Shown here in pieces: positions 25,331-36,891 of a stretch of 64,000 bases of DNA. The first letter of the stretch is position 1. Each line of letters opens with the position of its first letter. The DNA comes from Strongylocentrotus droebachiensis (taxonomy: Eukaryota > Echinodermata > Echinoidea > Camarodonta > Strongylocentrotidae), in the NCBI GenBank assembly GCA_035222895.1, contig JAVYIG010006362.1, forward strand, positions 55,204 to 119,203, written 5' to 3'. A model generated the notes under the pieces. It was not told the origin of the DNA, did not search any database, and saw only the letters and a program-made list of their open reading frames with translations. Position numbers and translations under genes: made by a program.

Positions 25331-25911
25331 CAATCATTCATTGTGTGCCAGATATCTAGACAATGGGGTTAAGTCATTAGGAACTGAATTAGAAAGAGGA
25401 CAAGGAGACTGAAAGGAGTTGTCCACGTCATGGGTTGCCATGAGTTATTCTTAAAATGTGGTGAATCAACGCCTAAATTTAACCTTTCAAAATGTCAGGT
25501 GTCCAAAGTTTTTCCAGGTTTCATGCTGTGAGATGCTTCGCACAGAATTGCCACAAAGAAGAAAAAAATGTATTGAAAAAATGAAAGTGTTCTCTTGTCA
25601 TGCACCTCATTCTGTCATTTCTACAATGCGTCACTCCAAAATCTGAGGATAAAGTTTTTTTTACATTGATGCAATTATTTTCATTTTCTAGTAAATTTCA
25701 ATTAGTACAAATTGAATCCCAGATATTTGTAGTTATATTCAATTTTTAAGAATTGGAATGTTGTTTGAATAAATAGTGTCTAGATTTATGTATAGATTGT
25801 TGTCTTAGTTGCAGTAGTTTCACTTACATGTACGTGACATGCCGTTTCAAATACTCACTACATTTCCTTTCTTAATGTAACTTATGTTCATGCTTTTGTG
25901 ATCTCTTACAG

Positions 25912-25947
25912 ATCTGTTAGAAAAGTGCCCCCACGTGTCTAAGTGTG
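25912..25947 (+). CDS. Gene 1 micro-exon A (36 nt)
   Basis: It is a 36 nt symmetric phase-1 exon between acceptor gatctcttacag and donor TGTG|GTAAGC. It adds D-LLEKCPHVSKC-G between the coiled-coil exon and the next one without changing frame, so it can be skipped freely. Its first 28 nt align closely with the start of the exon at 26511 (gatctgttagaaaag against gatcgtttacaaaag, then acgtgt in both), and both are followed by similar donors. This points to a local exon duplication. It is too short to judge by coding statistics. Confidence 0.6.
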
Positions 25948-26286
25948 GTAAGCCCTTCCCCTATCCTCTTCCCTACTCCCTGAGGTATCTAAACAGCTCA
26001 TGCTACCCTAGTAGACCTCATTATATGACATATTTGTTTAGGATCTCCCTATTTATTCTCCATTTATACTTTCAAACATTCATGGGGGAAAAAATGACAG
26101 ATTCCATGTTACTTAGCATTTATATCAAACTCAAGAGAATGAATCGCTTGCTATCATATTGCATGCATCATGTAGAAAGATAAATGTTTGTACAATGTGT
26201 AGCAGTATTTGTTATGTTATGTGTACCCTGTTCTAAATGCAATGTGCCCCTGCCCCACCTTGATATATCTGTTGACCCTCGCACAG

Positions 26287-26320
26287 ATGTGACAGAGAGG
26301 GGGCCCTTCATTTTGTTAAA
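26287..26320 (+). pseudogene. Possible decayed third copy of the micro-exon
   Basis: Acceptor gttgaccctcgcacag resembles that of the exon at 26511 (ttttgtaccctcacag). It is followed by a sequence reading D-VTERGPFILLK that keeps D, E, a basic residue, P and K in the spacing of micro-exon A (DLLEKCPHVSKC). The only nearby donor (AAA|GTGCGT) would leave phase 2 and break the frame of the next exon. If related at all, it is therefore a non-functional copy. The similarity is weak and could be chance. Confidence 0.25.
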
Positions 26321-26510
26321 GTGCGTCGCTTGCCACATTTGTTCATGTTGTTAAAACTCCCCCAGTTTTTTTTCTGTGTCAAAGAAGCATGTTTCTGTTC
26401 TAACAACTTGTGTTTATTGTTAGCAGCCCCCTTTCCCACCATCCATTTAAACCCTGAGCTTGATCTAACCTTACCCCTATCCATGCACCTGTTATTTTGT
26501 ACCCTCACAG

Positions 26511-26831
26511 ATCGTTTACAAAAGCGCACCAGTACGTGTTCCTCAATCGGTGAGTCCCTCTTAGAGGAGGAACTTAACGACATCAAATCACAGGTCGAGA
26601 AGCTGGAAGAGCAGTTTCAGCTACGCATTAAACCGTCCAAGAGATCTTCACCACCGTCACGACCACAACCAACGACATCATCATCACCATCGACATCAGC
26701 ATCGTCCTCAGCATCAAAGGATAGCTCAGTGGTGAAGGTTTTGAGTCAGGAGGTCATGACCCCTGAGGTCGCGACCTCTGACCCCAAGGAGCCAGAGCCC
26801 ATGGATGTTGTGGATGCATGCGTTTCAACAG
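26511..26831 (+). CDS. Gene 1 exon: short coiled coil and Ser/Pro-rich linker
   Basis: The exon is 321 nt and phase 1 to phase 1, with acceptor ttgtaccctcacag and donor ACAG|GTCGGT. It reads DRLQKRTSTCSSIG, then a coiled coil at about 26551-26625 (ESLLEEELNDIKSQVEKLEE), a Ser/Pro/Thr-rich disordered run (PSRPQPTTSSSPSTSASSS) and EVMTPEVATSDPKEPEPMDV. A second good donor (TCG|GTGAGT) sits inside at 26550. Using it would give a symmetric 39 nt exon that matches the length class of micro-exon A and drops the 94-residue coiled-coil and linker part. The distal donor GTCGGT is weaker than the internal one, so both forms are plausible. Confidence 0.75.
26550..26555 (+). promoter_or_regulatory. Internal alternative 5' splice site
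   Basis: GTGAGT follows TCG 39 nt into the exon that starts at 26511. It keeps phase 1, so the short exon form would also stay in frame. It lies at the position homologous to the donor of micro-exon A (GTAAGC). Confidence 0.45.
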
Positions 26832-27167
26832 GTCGGTCATCTCCTATTGTGACTTGAATCCATCTTTTTATATTTCTGATTGATCCTCTATTAATCACTT
26901 TCCATTTTTCAACAGATTTCCATAACAAGGCATGCTTGCTGCAAGTGTTTGAATTTCATTAATCAATTGATGGATGCTATGTAACACTCCTCTAGGAATC
27001 TTTTTAGAGAAAATGAAAATTTAATGAATTTTAGAAAAGGTGAAACTCTACCTTTTTCTGGTGAGAATATATTGTCAGAACGTTTACCTTCACTAATCAC
27101 TATCCAATAACCTCGATGTGAAATATTAAAAATTCATCGTAATTGTTTGATTATTGCTCTTATAAAT

Positions 27168-27491
27168 CAGGCGCGGATCTACGGGGGGGGGGGGTTTAGG
27201 GGGTTTAAACCCCCCCCCTTGGGCGGCTCAAAAAAAAAAAAAAAAAAAAAAACATGATAACTCTGGATATAACTGTGTATTTAACTGTTACTTGATTTAA
27301 AAAGACGTTATCATGCACTGCTTTTTATGGTCTCCATTGTGTTAATAGATGCCAGGAAAACATCACTTACGGGGTTCAAATAAGCACCCCAAAAAAAATG
27401 GGTTCGCCGCTTCGCGGCTCGTGGACGATGCTCCGCATCGTCATTATTTTGGTCAAACCCCCCCCTTAGCAAAAAGCTAGATCCGCCCCTG
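27168..27491. mobile_element. hAT-like non-autonomous element, copy 2
   Basis: It has the same ends as copy 1 (CAGGCGCGGATCTA and TAGATCCGCCCCTG) and is flanked by a TAAAT duplication (27163-27167 and 27492-27496). It lies in the same orientation as copy 1, 3.0 kb away. An internal deletion removes most of the poly-purine and zinc-finger part. The shared right half is nearly identical between copies, so the family was active recently. Confidence 0.87.
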
Positions 27492-27979
27492 TAAATAAAT
27501 TGAAAATATATGTATATTTTGATAGAACACTAAAACCATCAAGTTTCACAACACCATCCTCTATTAAATTGTGGAGAAAAAAAGATTCCCTTCTCAATAG
27601 GCCCCAAAGTGTTCTGAAAAGGAAAGGAAATTGGCGAAAAGTATTTCCTTTTCAGGATTACTTTTGAAATGTAGAAATACTGTGGGGGTCGGACTAATAA
27701 ACGTTTCTCTTTCAAACTAACTGGAACTGAATGAGCAAATTGGATTGAATTATCAAGAAGGAAGTTTAAAAGATCCTTCTCTTTTCACCAGAAATTGACA
27801 GAGACATGATTGTTGTTTAGAATGTACAGTTTAGTTCAGTGATGATCATTGGTTGCGGTTGAACTAATCTAAAGACCGACTTAAAGTTCAGAGGAAGAGG
27901 AACTTAAGTCATTACTTATACATGGTGATACCCTGGTCACACCGACTAAGATGGACACTGGAGGCAAAGAGAGACACCA

Positions 27980-28113
27980 GGGCATCGTTTCACAAAACCT
28001 TCATAAATACAAGCTCAGCGACATCCCATTGAAACAGATGTTAAATTGAATGTACACATTTAAATGATTTGTCGGCAAACTTGTAATTATGATGGCTTGG
28101 TGAAGCACTGCCC
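27980..28113. mobile_element. GGGC-ended fold-back element 1
   Basis: Left end GGGCATCGTTTCACAAAACC; the right end, read in reverse complement, is GGGCAGTGCTTCACCAAGCC. It is about 134 bp and of the same style as 38201-38315. Confidence 0.65.
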
Positions 28114-28786
28114 ATATTCACATTAGACTACTAAACAAAACAAAGTTACTGTCAAACCAGGAATCATCACATGAATCTCACAACTGGTCAAAATGTACAA
28201 AAGTTTTATGGAACAAAATAGTTGATTAATAACATGACTGACATTTTTTTTCTTGGTGCAAATAAAGCTGCCCGTAACAATTCTGACATAAATTGGTTGT
28301 AAAATCTCTGGGGTTCCTGGGTAGCAAATGACAGGATTTTGTTGATTTCTGATCGATTTAGAGTCAGTTTGTCTGTGTGACTAAGGCATGAATCTAAATG
28401 CCTCGTTCCCTCCAAAGTCGATTCAATGGTTATGCAGTGCAGATGTAGAGAATATGAAGTGAATTAGGAATAGATCCTTATTCAATTTGATCATCATATT
28501 TGTGTGGGAATGATTTTGATGTTAGCTTTGCATATCATTTTTTGAGAATTAGTCATTGCATTGTTTGAATTATAACGTGTCATGTGGTTTTAGCGGTATT
28601 ATTAACATGATGTGTATGGTGGTTTGGGTAACATGTGTCATTGGTATATAAGATAACTGACAAATTTCTTTTAAAGTTAGATTCTTTTGGGACCAGAATA
28701 TGATTTTAATGTTGTCTTACATAATGACTATGACTTTAATGACTCTCTTTACTGTGGAGGGATTTATAGTTCAAATTGAGAGACCT

Positions 28787-28953
28787 GGGCCCGTTTTATT
28801 TATAAAGAGTCAACTGATATTAATTGCAACTTATTTGTGATTGATATCAATCGCAAATATGTACATAAAAGATAGGGGACATCAAACTTGCAATTGATTG
28901 GAGGACTTGCAATTGATTTGGATCAATCACAACTCTTTATAAGACACAGGCCC
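28787..28953. mobile_element. GGGC-ended fold-back element 2
   Basis: Left end GGGCCCGTTTTATTTATAAA; the right end in reverse complement is GGGCCTGTGTCTTATAAAGA. Both continue to GAGT or AGT. The interior repeats ATTGCAA and TTGATATCAA motifs. About 167 bp. Confidence 0.65.
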
Positions 28954-31140
28954 TGTATATACAAATTTTCAAAATATTCTTGATTATTTATTAACAAAAA
29001 ACTTTGTAAACTTAATATTATTCTTGCTATCCCTTAAAAGTCTTTACTTACCTGACTGATACTACAGAATCTACACCATGAATCTCCTATTATAGTATTG
29101 AATCTCGATTTGAAAAAAGTGTAATTTGAAATGGCATCCTTTGTTTAAAGATGTACTATTTTAAGAAAGTTTCCCTACTTCTCAAGCATGACTCATTTTC
29201 TCATGTTTCCTCGGTTGGTCCCAATAGAAGTCTAACAACCCTCAAAGTTTCACAACTCCCTCCATGACCCTTTCCTCTCCAGCAAATTAAATTGATATGG
29301 CTTGTTGCAAAAATCACCTGCAAAAGTTTGCAGTGAAGGAAGGAAAACAAAATCAGTACTTAGGATCAAAGAGAGATTGACCTCTTGACCACCACCCCCC
29401 CCCCCCCCCCCCCACTAAAATAAGAAAAAAAGAAGAGAGATCTGGAAATTAAGGGAGGGGGAACATACAAAGTATCTTTGGGAAATCTTTTGTTAATATA
29501 AATTTCTTGAATAAGAAAGGTTCGTTTAAAGTAAAAGTTTGTGTTTGTTTTAATGTCTGGGTAATTAAGCCAACTTGAAATATTTGATTTAACATTATTC
29601 GGCTTAAATTAACTATTAACATATCCAGATTGCTGAGATACACAAGAAAAGTTTGAGGAAGGAACATATGTGCTTCAATGTGTATTTTAAAGAAGGAGTT
29701 GGAGGCTTGTCCAACATTGAATAAATGAACTTGAACTTGAACATTGCAAAAGTGAGGAATACCTTAAGAAATCAGGAGATATAGGCTGATTATGTTAACT
29801 TGACAAACGCTTTTGAATATTAGAATCAGAGAGGAAGACATGGAGACTAGTCGGTAATGATTTGATAAGATTTATGATCGTCTTCGGGGGAAATAAAGAA
29901 TAAAGATGGTTGTACTAGATGTACATGTAGGCTGTATGACTCATTGGTTGCAGTATCCTTATATTATTCCTCTCCTGCTTCCTTTAATTGAAGCCATTAG
30001 GAGAGAGAGGGACTGATTCGTCAGGTTCCTCCAGGGACCTAGCTCCAAGTCCATCTCAAGAATAGGATTGATCATGATAGTGACTCTGCATTTTAATCCT
30101 TTCTATCTATTATCTCACCACCTGTTACCTTTGTCGGCAACCTTGCGACATTGTATCATATAGTATGCAGTGAGATTTGATAGTTGTGGGTAAAATGAAG
30201 GAGGAAGGAGGGAGGGTGTATCAAAGATATGTCTTACAAATGCATGTACTTTTGCTTGTTTATGAAGCATTGAAATTGAATGGTCAACCCCCAAATTATT
30301 TATCTGAATTATTTAGTTGTTTCATTTTTCTTGGTATAAATATGATATAGAAGTAAAAATGACCAAATACAAAATGGTCACATTTCTTATTTTGAAAAAG
30401 ACAAGTTTTTATGAGTTTTCTGTAATTATAGTCTATAATTAAGGCATTATTTTCATATTGTTATGAAAGCATCATTTGAATGTAAAACCAGTGTGAATTT
30501 GAATGAATGTTTGTCTATATCTTATGAACCTCTATTGCTATGGTAACGTTTATCTTATCCTTGTTCTTTTGTTATGCATTGATGATGTCTTTCCCTTTAT
30601 GCTAATTAACTTTCAACAAGATTTCTTTCCCTACATGTGTTTGTGCTATTAATGTGGCTTGTAATGTCTGTCTGTCTGTCTGATTTATGTGCATGATCCT
30701 TCGATTGCATCCATCTAACACCATTATATACAAAGCTTCTTCATGAGATGTTTTTTTCTCATATTTCATCTCATTTATCCATCATGCGCTGTAAATGTAA
30801 ATCAAATTCATTTTCGTTATTGTTTTTATAAATGGTTCATTTGATGTCTAATTTTTGTGAAGTAAGTTATAAAGGAGATGTAAGCCAGCTATAAGGGAGT
30901 AATTTCTGCTGCAAAATAATGTTGTTGAATACATATCAGAGCTGTAATTAGTCATATAAACTTTGGTATTAATTTTTTACTACAAATTTTGAAAGGTAGG
31001 AATGCAGAAGGGGTTCATATGTTTCGTGATTTAGATTATGCATTTTAGAGCCATCAATAATCATATTTGTTTCTTTATCGTCCAACTTTTAAAGTTTTCT
31101 TTTGATAGTTGACTTTTATACTTGATTCTTCGATCCACAG

Positions 31141-31355
31141 AGCCGCTCAAGTTACCAGGGAGGACAGAAGCAGAGGTTCAGACCAAGCAGAGCGCCCCCA
31201 ACGAAGACTTGAAGCGTAGTCTGCAGGAGAGAGAGAACATTATCAAGCTTCTTCAGACGGAGCTGGAGAGACAATCACAAGAGATATCATACCTCCGTAA
31301 CCAAGGCAACACATTCAAGAGAGCGAAGAGCTTCTCAGCTAGGGATAGACCATAT
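31141..31355 (+). CDS. Gene 1 exon: coiled coil (ENIIKLLQTELERQ)
   Basis: The exon is 215 nt, entering in phase 1 and leaving in phase 0, with acceptor ttcttcgatccacag and donor CCATAT|GTAAGT. It encodes EPLKLPGRTEAEVQTK, then a coiled coil at about 31206-31306 (DLKRSLQERENIIKLLQTEL and ISYLRNQG), and ends FKRAKSFSARDRPY. The ERAKSFS-like end (RAKSFS) fits a basophilic kinase site. The donor is followed within 30 nt by a run of 16 C. Confidence 0.88.
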
Positions 31356-31878
31356 GTAAGTCTGGCTCTCCCTCTCCTCCCCCCCCCCCCCCCCACCCGC
31401 CGTCTTCCCCCATCCCCCTCCTCCCCCTTTCCCGTCACTCTACATACAAAATCAAGTTGAAAGAACTTTCTTACCTTGACCCCAATGTCGCTAATCATCT
31501 TCTGTCATATGAGAACATATATTCTTTAAAATTTGCGCTTAAGTTTTGAAAGTGAAGTATGATCAAATAGTTATATCCACATTGAAAAAAATATACCCTT
31601 TGCTTTCATAACCAAAGAAAGTAACTTAAAATAGTGTTAAATATGATAGTAGTTCTTGTGTTCCTCATATATGATAAACGTATCCTGTGTAATAGTAAAT
31701 GTTTTATTTAATGAGTGGAAAGTGAAAATTAAAGACCTTTTGAATGCATTGGTAAAGTGCATTGATGTCTCAAAAGTTCATTGCAGGTGGCAGTGCTTTA
31801 CATGTAAATGTGCAATTTACAAAAATAATATTTTCATGATGATTTTCACCATTATTGATGATGTTACTTGGTTCACAG
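31356..31878 (+). other. Gene 1 intron
   Basis: Short intron with a C run at 31379-31394 immediately after the donor. The rest is AT-rich, with one TACATGTA. Confidence 0.75.
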
Positions 31879-32026
31879 AATCCCGCCCACAGAGAAGCAT
31901 CAATAGGATGGAACCCTGGTCTTCAGAGGCACAACATCAAAGATTCGGCATCAACCATCTCCATCCCAGAGTCAAATGATTCCAGACAAGATGGCGCTCC
32001 ATCCTTAGAAGCTCTTCATATCTCTG
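31879..32026 (+). CDS. Gene 1 exon (NPAHREASIGWNPG to LEALHISG)
   Basis: The exon is 148 nt, phase 0 to phase 1, with acceptor cttggttcacag and donor TCTG|GTAAGA. It encodes 49 residues, including DSASTISIPESNDSRQDG and SLEALHIS. It is polar, Ser-rich and without recognisable domain. Phase agreement with both neighbours is the main support. Confidence 0.82.
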
Positions 32027-33283
32027 GTAAGAGTCATCTATAGAATCAGCTTTCCACCTTTTCTTAGGGCTTGGGCCATTTATATATTTTGGTTACTGCT
32101 CTCAACCTAAGAACATACAGATATAGCTTCATAGATGAATGATTTTTAAGTGCTGTCCTTCCACTCTAAACCTTTTCTCTGTTTGATTGTGAATGATATT
32201 ACTGTTAAAAAGTGTTTAGCCATAAATAGTTATATCCTAGATATATCATTTAGGTGCATATGTTGTTTGCTAAACACAATCTTGACCCCCCCTTCACAAT
32301 TTGGTTGCCTTTGCTTATACATTATAAGAATAAGTAAATGAAATTTGAAGAAAAAAAGGTCTTTGGGTCGGACAATTATAGTTATGCTGTTTGATACTCA
32401 AGTACTCTATTTATGTTGATAAACGGGTTGAGTTTGAGTATTATATTTTCTTTGAGAGAAAAGAACTCTCTGATGGGTTCAGTAGCCCTATATGGCGGCC
32501 AGCGAGGTCTTAGTGAGTGATTGTAACATTATCATAGTAACCTTTAGATATGAGGGGGTCATGTCTGGGGTGATGAAAGACCCCCTTCCTGAAACCCTCT
32601 TTACCCCTCCTCACAGGAAGGTTGAACAGACGGCAAGCTTTAGGTACTCTTAGGAGAGACCTGGGAAATTAATCTTTCTCTCCCCCTCTCTCTCATTTCC
32701 TCCTTCCCTCCCTCCTTCCCACTCTCCTTCCCGTTCTCCTCCCTCCGTCCTTCCCTCCCTCCTTCCTTCTCTTTCCTTCTCTGCTTCCTTCTCTCCTTCC
32801 TTCCCTCTCTCCTTCCTACCCTCCGCTCTCTCCTTCCTTTCTTCCTTCCCGCTCTCCTTCCCTTTCTCCTCCCTCCCTCTTTCCCTCCCTCCCTCTTTCC
32901 CTCCCTCCTTCCCTCCCTCCTCCTTCTCCTTCTCCCTCCCTTTCTCCCCTCACTCTTTCCCTAGCTCCCTCCTTCCCACTCTCCTTTCCTCTCTCCTTCC
33001 CACTTTCCTTCTCTCTCTCCTTCCCTCCCTTCCTTCCCCCTTCATCTCTTCCTCCCTTCATCTCTTTTAAATCCCTTTGTCAATCTGACATAAATTTGTA
33101 TTCATTTTTCATACTTCTTTTCTTCATTCCCCTTTCTTTGTAATCTTAAAATTGAGTGGTGGTCTATGTTACTACTCATAGAATAGAATGAGACAATCTT
33201 TGGTCAGGCCAGATAACAGGCATGACTCTATCAGGTATCAAAAGGATGCAAAGCTCATAAGATTGTTCCCCTTTTCATTGCAG
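32027..33283 (+). other. Gene 1 intron with 370 bp polypyrimidine tract
   Basis: From about 32680 to 33065 the plus strand is nearly all C and T (TTCC/CCCT/CTTT units). Nothing else is recognisable. Confidence 0.75.
32680..33065. repeat. Polypyrimidine tract
   Basis: About 385 bp of TTCC/CCCT-type repeats with very few purines on the plus strand. It can form triplex (H-DNA) in principle. Long Glu/Arg/Gly frames on the minus strand here are artefacts. Confidence 0.9.
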
Positions 33284-33369
33284 CTGAAGATATTAGTATG
33301 GAGGTTGATTCAATCAAGAAGTCTGCTCAGAGCTCCAGGAATACATCGGGATCATCCGCAAGTAGACAG
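33284..33369 (+). CDS. Gene 1 exon (EDISMEVDSIKKS)
   Basis: The exon is 86 nt, phase 1 to phase 0, with acceptor ccccttttcattgcag and donor AGACAG|GTTAGC. It reads A-EDISMEVDSIKKSAQSSRN and then TSGSSASRQ. It is short, Ser-rich and hydrophilic. The acceptor is strong and the phases fit both flanking exons. Confidence 0.8.
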
Positions 33370-33714
33370 GTTAGCTTTCAAGATTCTTTATCTTTCCATA
33401 CTTCACTCTACGACAAAATTTAGGTATTTTTTCAATTTTTGCTAATTGCGATATGTTCAATTAATTTTCATTTAATAAAGAAAATCGCAGGCAATATGTA
33501 AGGTGAAGAAGAAAGAAATGTTCCCATTTTGGGGCATTACAATTACAAAAGTAAGAAACTGTGGTATCTCCCAATTTAGACACTGACCTCTATACGTTTG
33601 TGTCCTACGTGCACATGCAACTGTATTTCAGTTGTTCATAATTTAAAAAATCATTTTCCTTCATTATTAGAATGTTCTAAATTATATTATGAATTATGTG
33701 CCTTGTCTTTACAG

Positions 33715-36371
33715 AATGCATCCAGTACTAACAAGGATTCAGACACAAAATCCTACCCAGGATTGTACGGACCAATCGAAACATCAGCCAGGAGAAGGAG
33801 AGGCAATGATTACACAGAAGAGACTGCTGCTGGAAAAACTAAAGCTACCACACAACATAAGAAAGAACTTGAGAAAGAAGCAGAACAACCAAAGGATGAG
33901 TCTGTAGATGAGGTTGTTGTAAGGAGAAGAGCTAGACGTGAAGCTAGAAGGAACGTGAGATTAGGAATCAACTCTGCCCAAGACAAACCGTCCATTCCAG
34001 AAACCAAGGAAGAAGCCAAACCTGCTCAAACCAAAGCAAAAACTGATGAGACAGTTTCCAAATCATCTGGTCTTAGCACTCAAGTCAAAGCTCAAGATAA
34101 TGTTTCTGAGAGTCCACGTGTCCGTCGCCGACGTGACAGACAGAGTGGTCATAGTACCCAAAACCCAACTGAAGCACCTGCGGAACCAGCGCTCAAACTG
34201 CCATTATCACCTAGGACTAGAGATCGACAAGAGAGGGAGGTGTTCTCAGACACAACGAATGACAGTGAGCAAGAGTCCATCTCTTTAAGATCCGATACTG
34301 ATATCAGGAGACGTTTTGAAAGTATCTTGGCCCATCGACGCAGGGAGTCTTCAGACTCGGTCAGCAGCTCCCGTAAAAGCTCACCTTCAGGAAGACTCTA
34401 CGACTCCAACTTCTCCAGGACAAGAACTAATGGAGATGTTCAGAATCTGAGAAAGAAGTTTACAGGGAGCACACCTAATGTTGCTCAAGCTGGTCCTGTG
34501 AAGCAGAAGAGCAAGTCACTCAAATATGAGAAGGAAAGGCCAAGAGAAGGTTCTGTCAAAGCATTGAGCCAAACCTTTGGTTCTGGAGATGAGAAGAAAC
34601 CAGATGGAAATTCTAATAAGTCCTCTCCTAGGAGTTTATCACCAGCTTCTTCCAGTGGTTCCTTATCAACTGGTATTGCTGATAAGATCAAAAAGCTTAA
34701 GAATACAGAAGAGAAGCCTCTTGAAAGGCGGAAGTCTGCTGATCTGATCAAAGCTCGAGTTGCTCAAATGGAGCAGACTAAAGAGACCTCTCCAGAGACT
34801 CCTCAGAGAAAGTCCATGCCTGCTATCCGAGCAGTCAGGAGCAAATTTGAAAAGAATGGTAAACAGGACACTTCATTGTCACCAACAAGGAAGGCTGCAG
34901 CAAAGATCTCCTACACTGTCTCTGTAACTGACAGTGACAAAGAGAACTCTGAGTCATCAAGAGCAGATGATAGGTCCTACAGGCAGAAGTCTAAATCTTC
35001 AAGACTAGTGGCAGTTGTAGAAACATCAGACTCTAAGAAGAAGCCTGAAACTGTAACGTTCACTGTCAACTCACATGGAAGAAGACGGTATGGGGCAATT
35101 GCCGATAACAAGAACAATAGCAACAGTAAAACTGCAGAACCACAAGTCACAGAAGATATTGCACAACCAACAAAGACTGAACCACAGAAGAAGGATGATG
35201 CTAACACCGTGACAACCAAGGAGGAAGTAGAGAACAAAGAGCCCAAGACAGCAAGTGGAAAACAGGAAGAAGATGCCAAGGAAGGGCGTAGGAGAAGGCG
35301 TGAGAGATATAAGGCTTCTGAAGCAAACAAGAAAGCACAAGAGACTTCCAAACCAGAACTTGCAAAGCCAGAACCAGACAGACAAAGTTCAAAGAAGAAT
35401 GAAAGTAAGACAGATGAACCACCAAAGACAGCTAAGAAGGAGGAGAGCAAACCTGACGTCAAGGCAGAAGAACCACTAAAGAAAGCTGAGAAGGAAGAAA
35501 GCAAGCCTGAGGTCAAGGCTGAAAGTGGAAAGAAAGGAAGGAGAAGGCGGCGAGGAAAGGGTCAGTCAGTTGATATTCCTGATGAGCCAAAGCCAAACAC
35601 CCAGAACAAATCAAAACCTGTGGTACAAGAGGAGAAAGAGGTAAAAAAGGAGAAGGTAGAAAAAGAAAAGGAAAAACCAGAGAAGAAATATGAAAAGAAG
35701 GAAGATGTCACCAAACCTTCAGAGAGGCACATCCAGAAGAAAGATAAGGAGTCGACTTTGACTGCTCTCAAGAGAATGGTCAGCAAGAGAGAAGACACCA
35801 GACCAGAGGTCAAGGTTCGTGACCCAACCAGGGCAAGGCTTGAGGCTGGGAATAAATCGAGCAGTATAGACAGCATAGAAGGTCAAGACTATCCAGACCT
35901 CTTGGCTCAGACCAGGCTGCATGATAAAGACAAGGGAAACTCACAGGAGGAAGGGAACGGCAGGAGACGTCCTCGGTCCATGGTAGCTGAATCTGGTCTG
36001 AAGGGAGCTGCAGCAGCCATTGGACAAGCCCTCCCAAAACCCACAGAGAATGAAGAAAAGGAAAAAGACAAAGACAAAGACAAGGAGAAAGAGAAGCCAA
36101 AGGAGGCAGAGGAAGACGATCGACGTTCAAGGAAGGAGACCACCCGTAGAGGGCGTTTCCTCGCCAAAGCAGATAAGTTTGAACTGTTCCGGAGAGCGAG
36201 GTCTGTAGGACCAGGATCCAAGTCCAAAGACAGATCCCCTAGTACAGAAAGGAAGTCCAAAGGAATGAGATCCAGTTCCATTGATAGGTCCAAGATGAGG
36301 GCCAAGTCTCCTGAACTTGGGAAGAGCAAGAAGAAAGGCGGATCCATCGGAGGGTTCCTCAAGGCTTCCAA
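33715..36371 (+). CDS. Gene 1 giant exon: Lys/Glu/Ser-rich disordered region with RRRR modules
   Basis: The exon is 2,657 nt (885 residues), phase 0 to phase 2, with acceptor ccttgtctttacag and donor TTCCAA|GTAAGT. Starts such as NASSTNKDSDTKSYPG follow the acceptor; the open frame upstream of it is intron read-through. The product is charged and low in hydrophobics. Clusters of arginine recur (ARRRRGN, RRRARREARR, RVRRRRDR, GRRRYGA, GRRRRRERY, GRRRRRGKG, GRRRPRS, TRRGRF). Short LRxKF-like segments also recur (IRRRFESIL, LRKKFTGS, VRSKFEKNG), as does ERRKSADLIKARVAQME. Repeated KPEVKAEE/KKAEKEESK units lie at about 35430-35530. The end is rich in SRS/KSK sites (SIDRSKMRAKSPELGKSKKK). No catalytic domain is visible. 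A filament- or membrane-associated scaffold is an inference. Confidence 0.93.
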
Positions 36372-36891
36372 GTAAGTCCTATCAATTCATTGCATCTCAT
36401 TTCTAGAACAATAGCTAGCAAGCATGTAACAGTAACTGTAATAATCTTTCATATTATTTTGTTCTTTATGCATGATGCATGTTAATGTTAATGTAGTAAA
36501 TGTAGTAAATGAAGTACTTGTGTGAACCTTAAAGTATAACCCTTTCTGTTATTTAGGCAGGAAATCTCATCCAATGAATTTTTGTAAATCACATTTTGAT
36601 CACAAAGAGTTCTTTTTGCTCATCCTGAAACAAAAGGGTTCCGCCAGTTTATACCAAGAAACAAGTTTTTAAAACTTAAACCCTACCCATGACTAAACAG
36701 CTCATTTTATCTTTCAGTATCCAAATAATTAGAATTTCATGTCATTGATATTATAGTGTTGCTGATGAACATTATTATTTTGAACATGAAGTTTAATTGA
36801 GCTGATGATCTAGACATAGATAGATGTCCTAACTGATCCTTCCTGCATGTACGTTGCATGTTCTTTACCTCATTTTCCATGTTGCATGTAG

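Larger units (their letters stand above)
21802..25911 (+). other. Gene 1 intron with tandem repeat and hAT-like element
   Basis: Holds three 65 bp tandem units (22074-22268), a CpG-containing GC-rich block at about 23160-23460, the hAT-like element at 24165-24614, and a CT-rich low-complexity tract at 25010-25330. No exon was found. Confidence 0.65.
26832..31140 (+). other. Gene 1 intron with hAT-like copy 2 and fold-backs
   Basis: Holds the hAT-like copy 2 (27168-27491), two GGGC fold-backs (27980-28113 and 28787-28953), a C run at 29394-29413, and the 3' tail of a LINE-like repeat (ATTGAATAAATGAACTTGAA, about 29715-29742). No exon was found. Confidence 0.65.

Noticed and set aside
32816..33061. 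Glu/Arg/Gly-rich minus-strand frame
   Set aside because: Purine side of the polypyrimidine tract in an intron.
33598..33714. The first 39 codons of the 925-codon open frame as protein N-terminus
   Set aside because: They precede a strong acceptor (ccttgtctttacag) that matches the phase of the upstream exon; they are intron read-through.
34977..35516. 179-codon Ser/Leu-rich minus-strand frame, and other long minus frames inside 33715-36371
   Set aside because: Antisense shadows of the firmly supported giant exon of gene 1.
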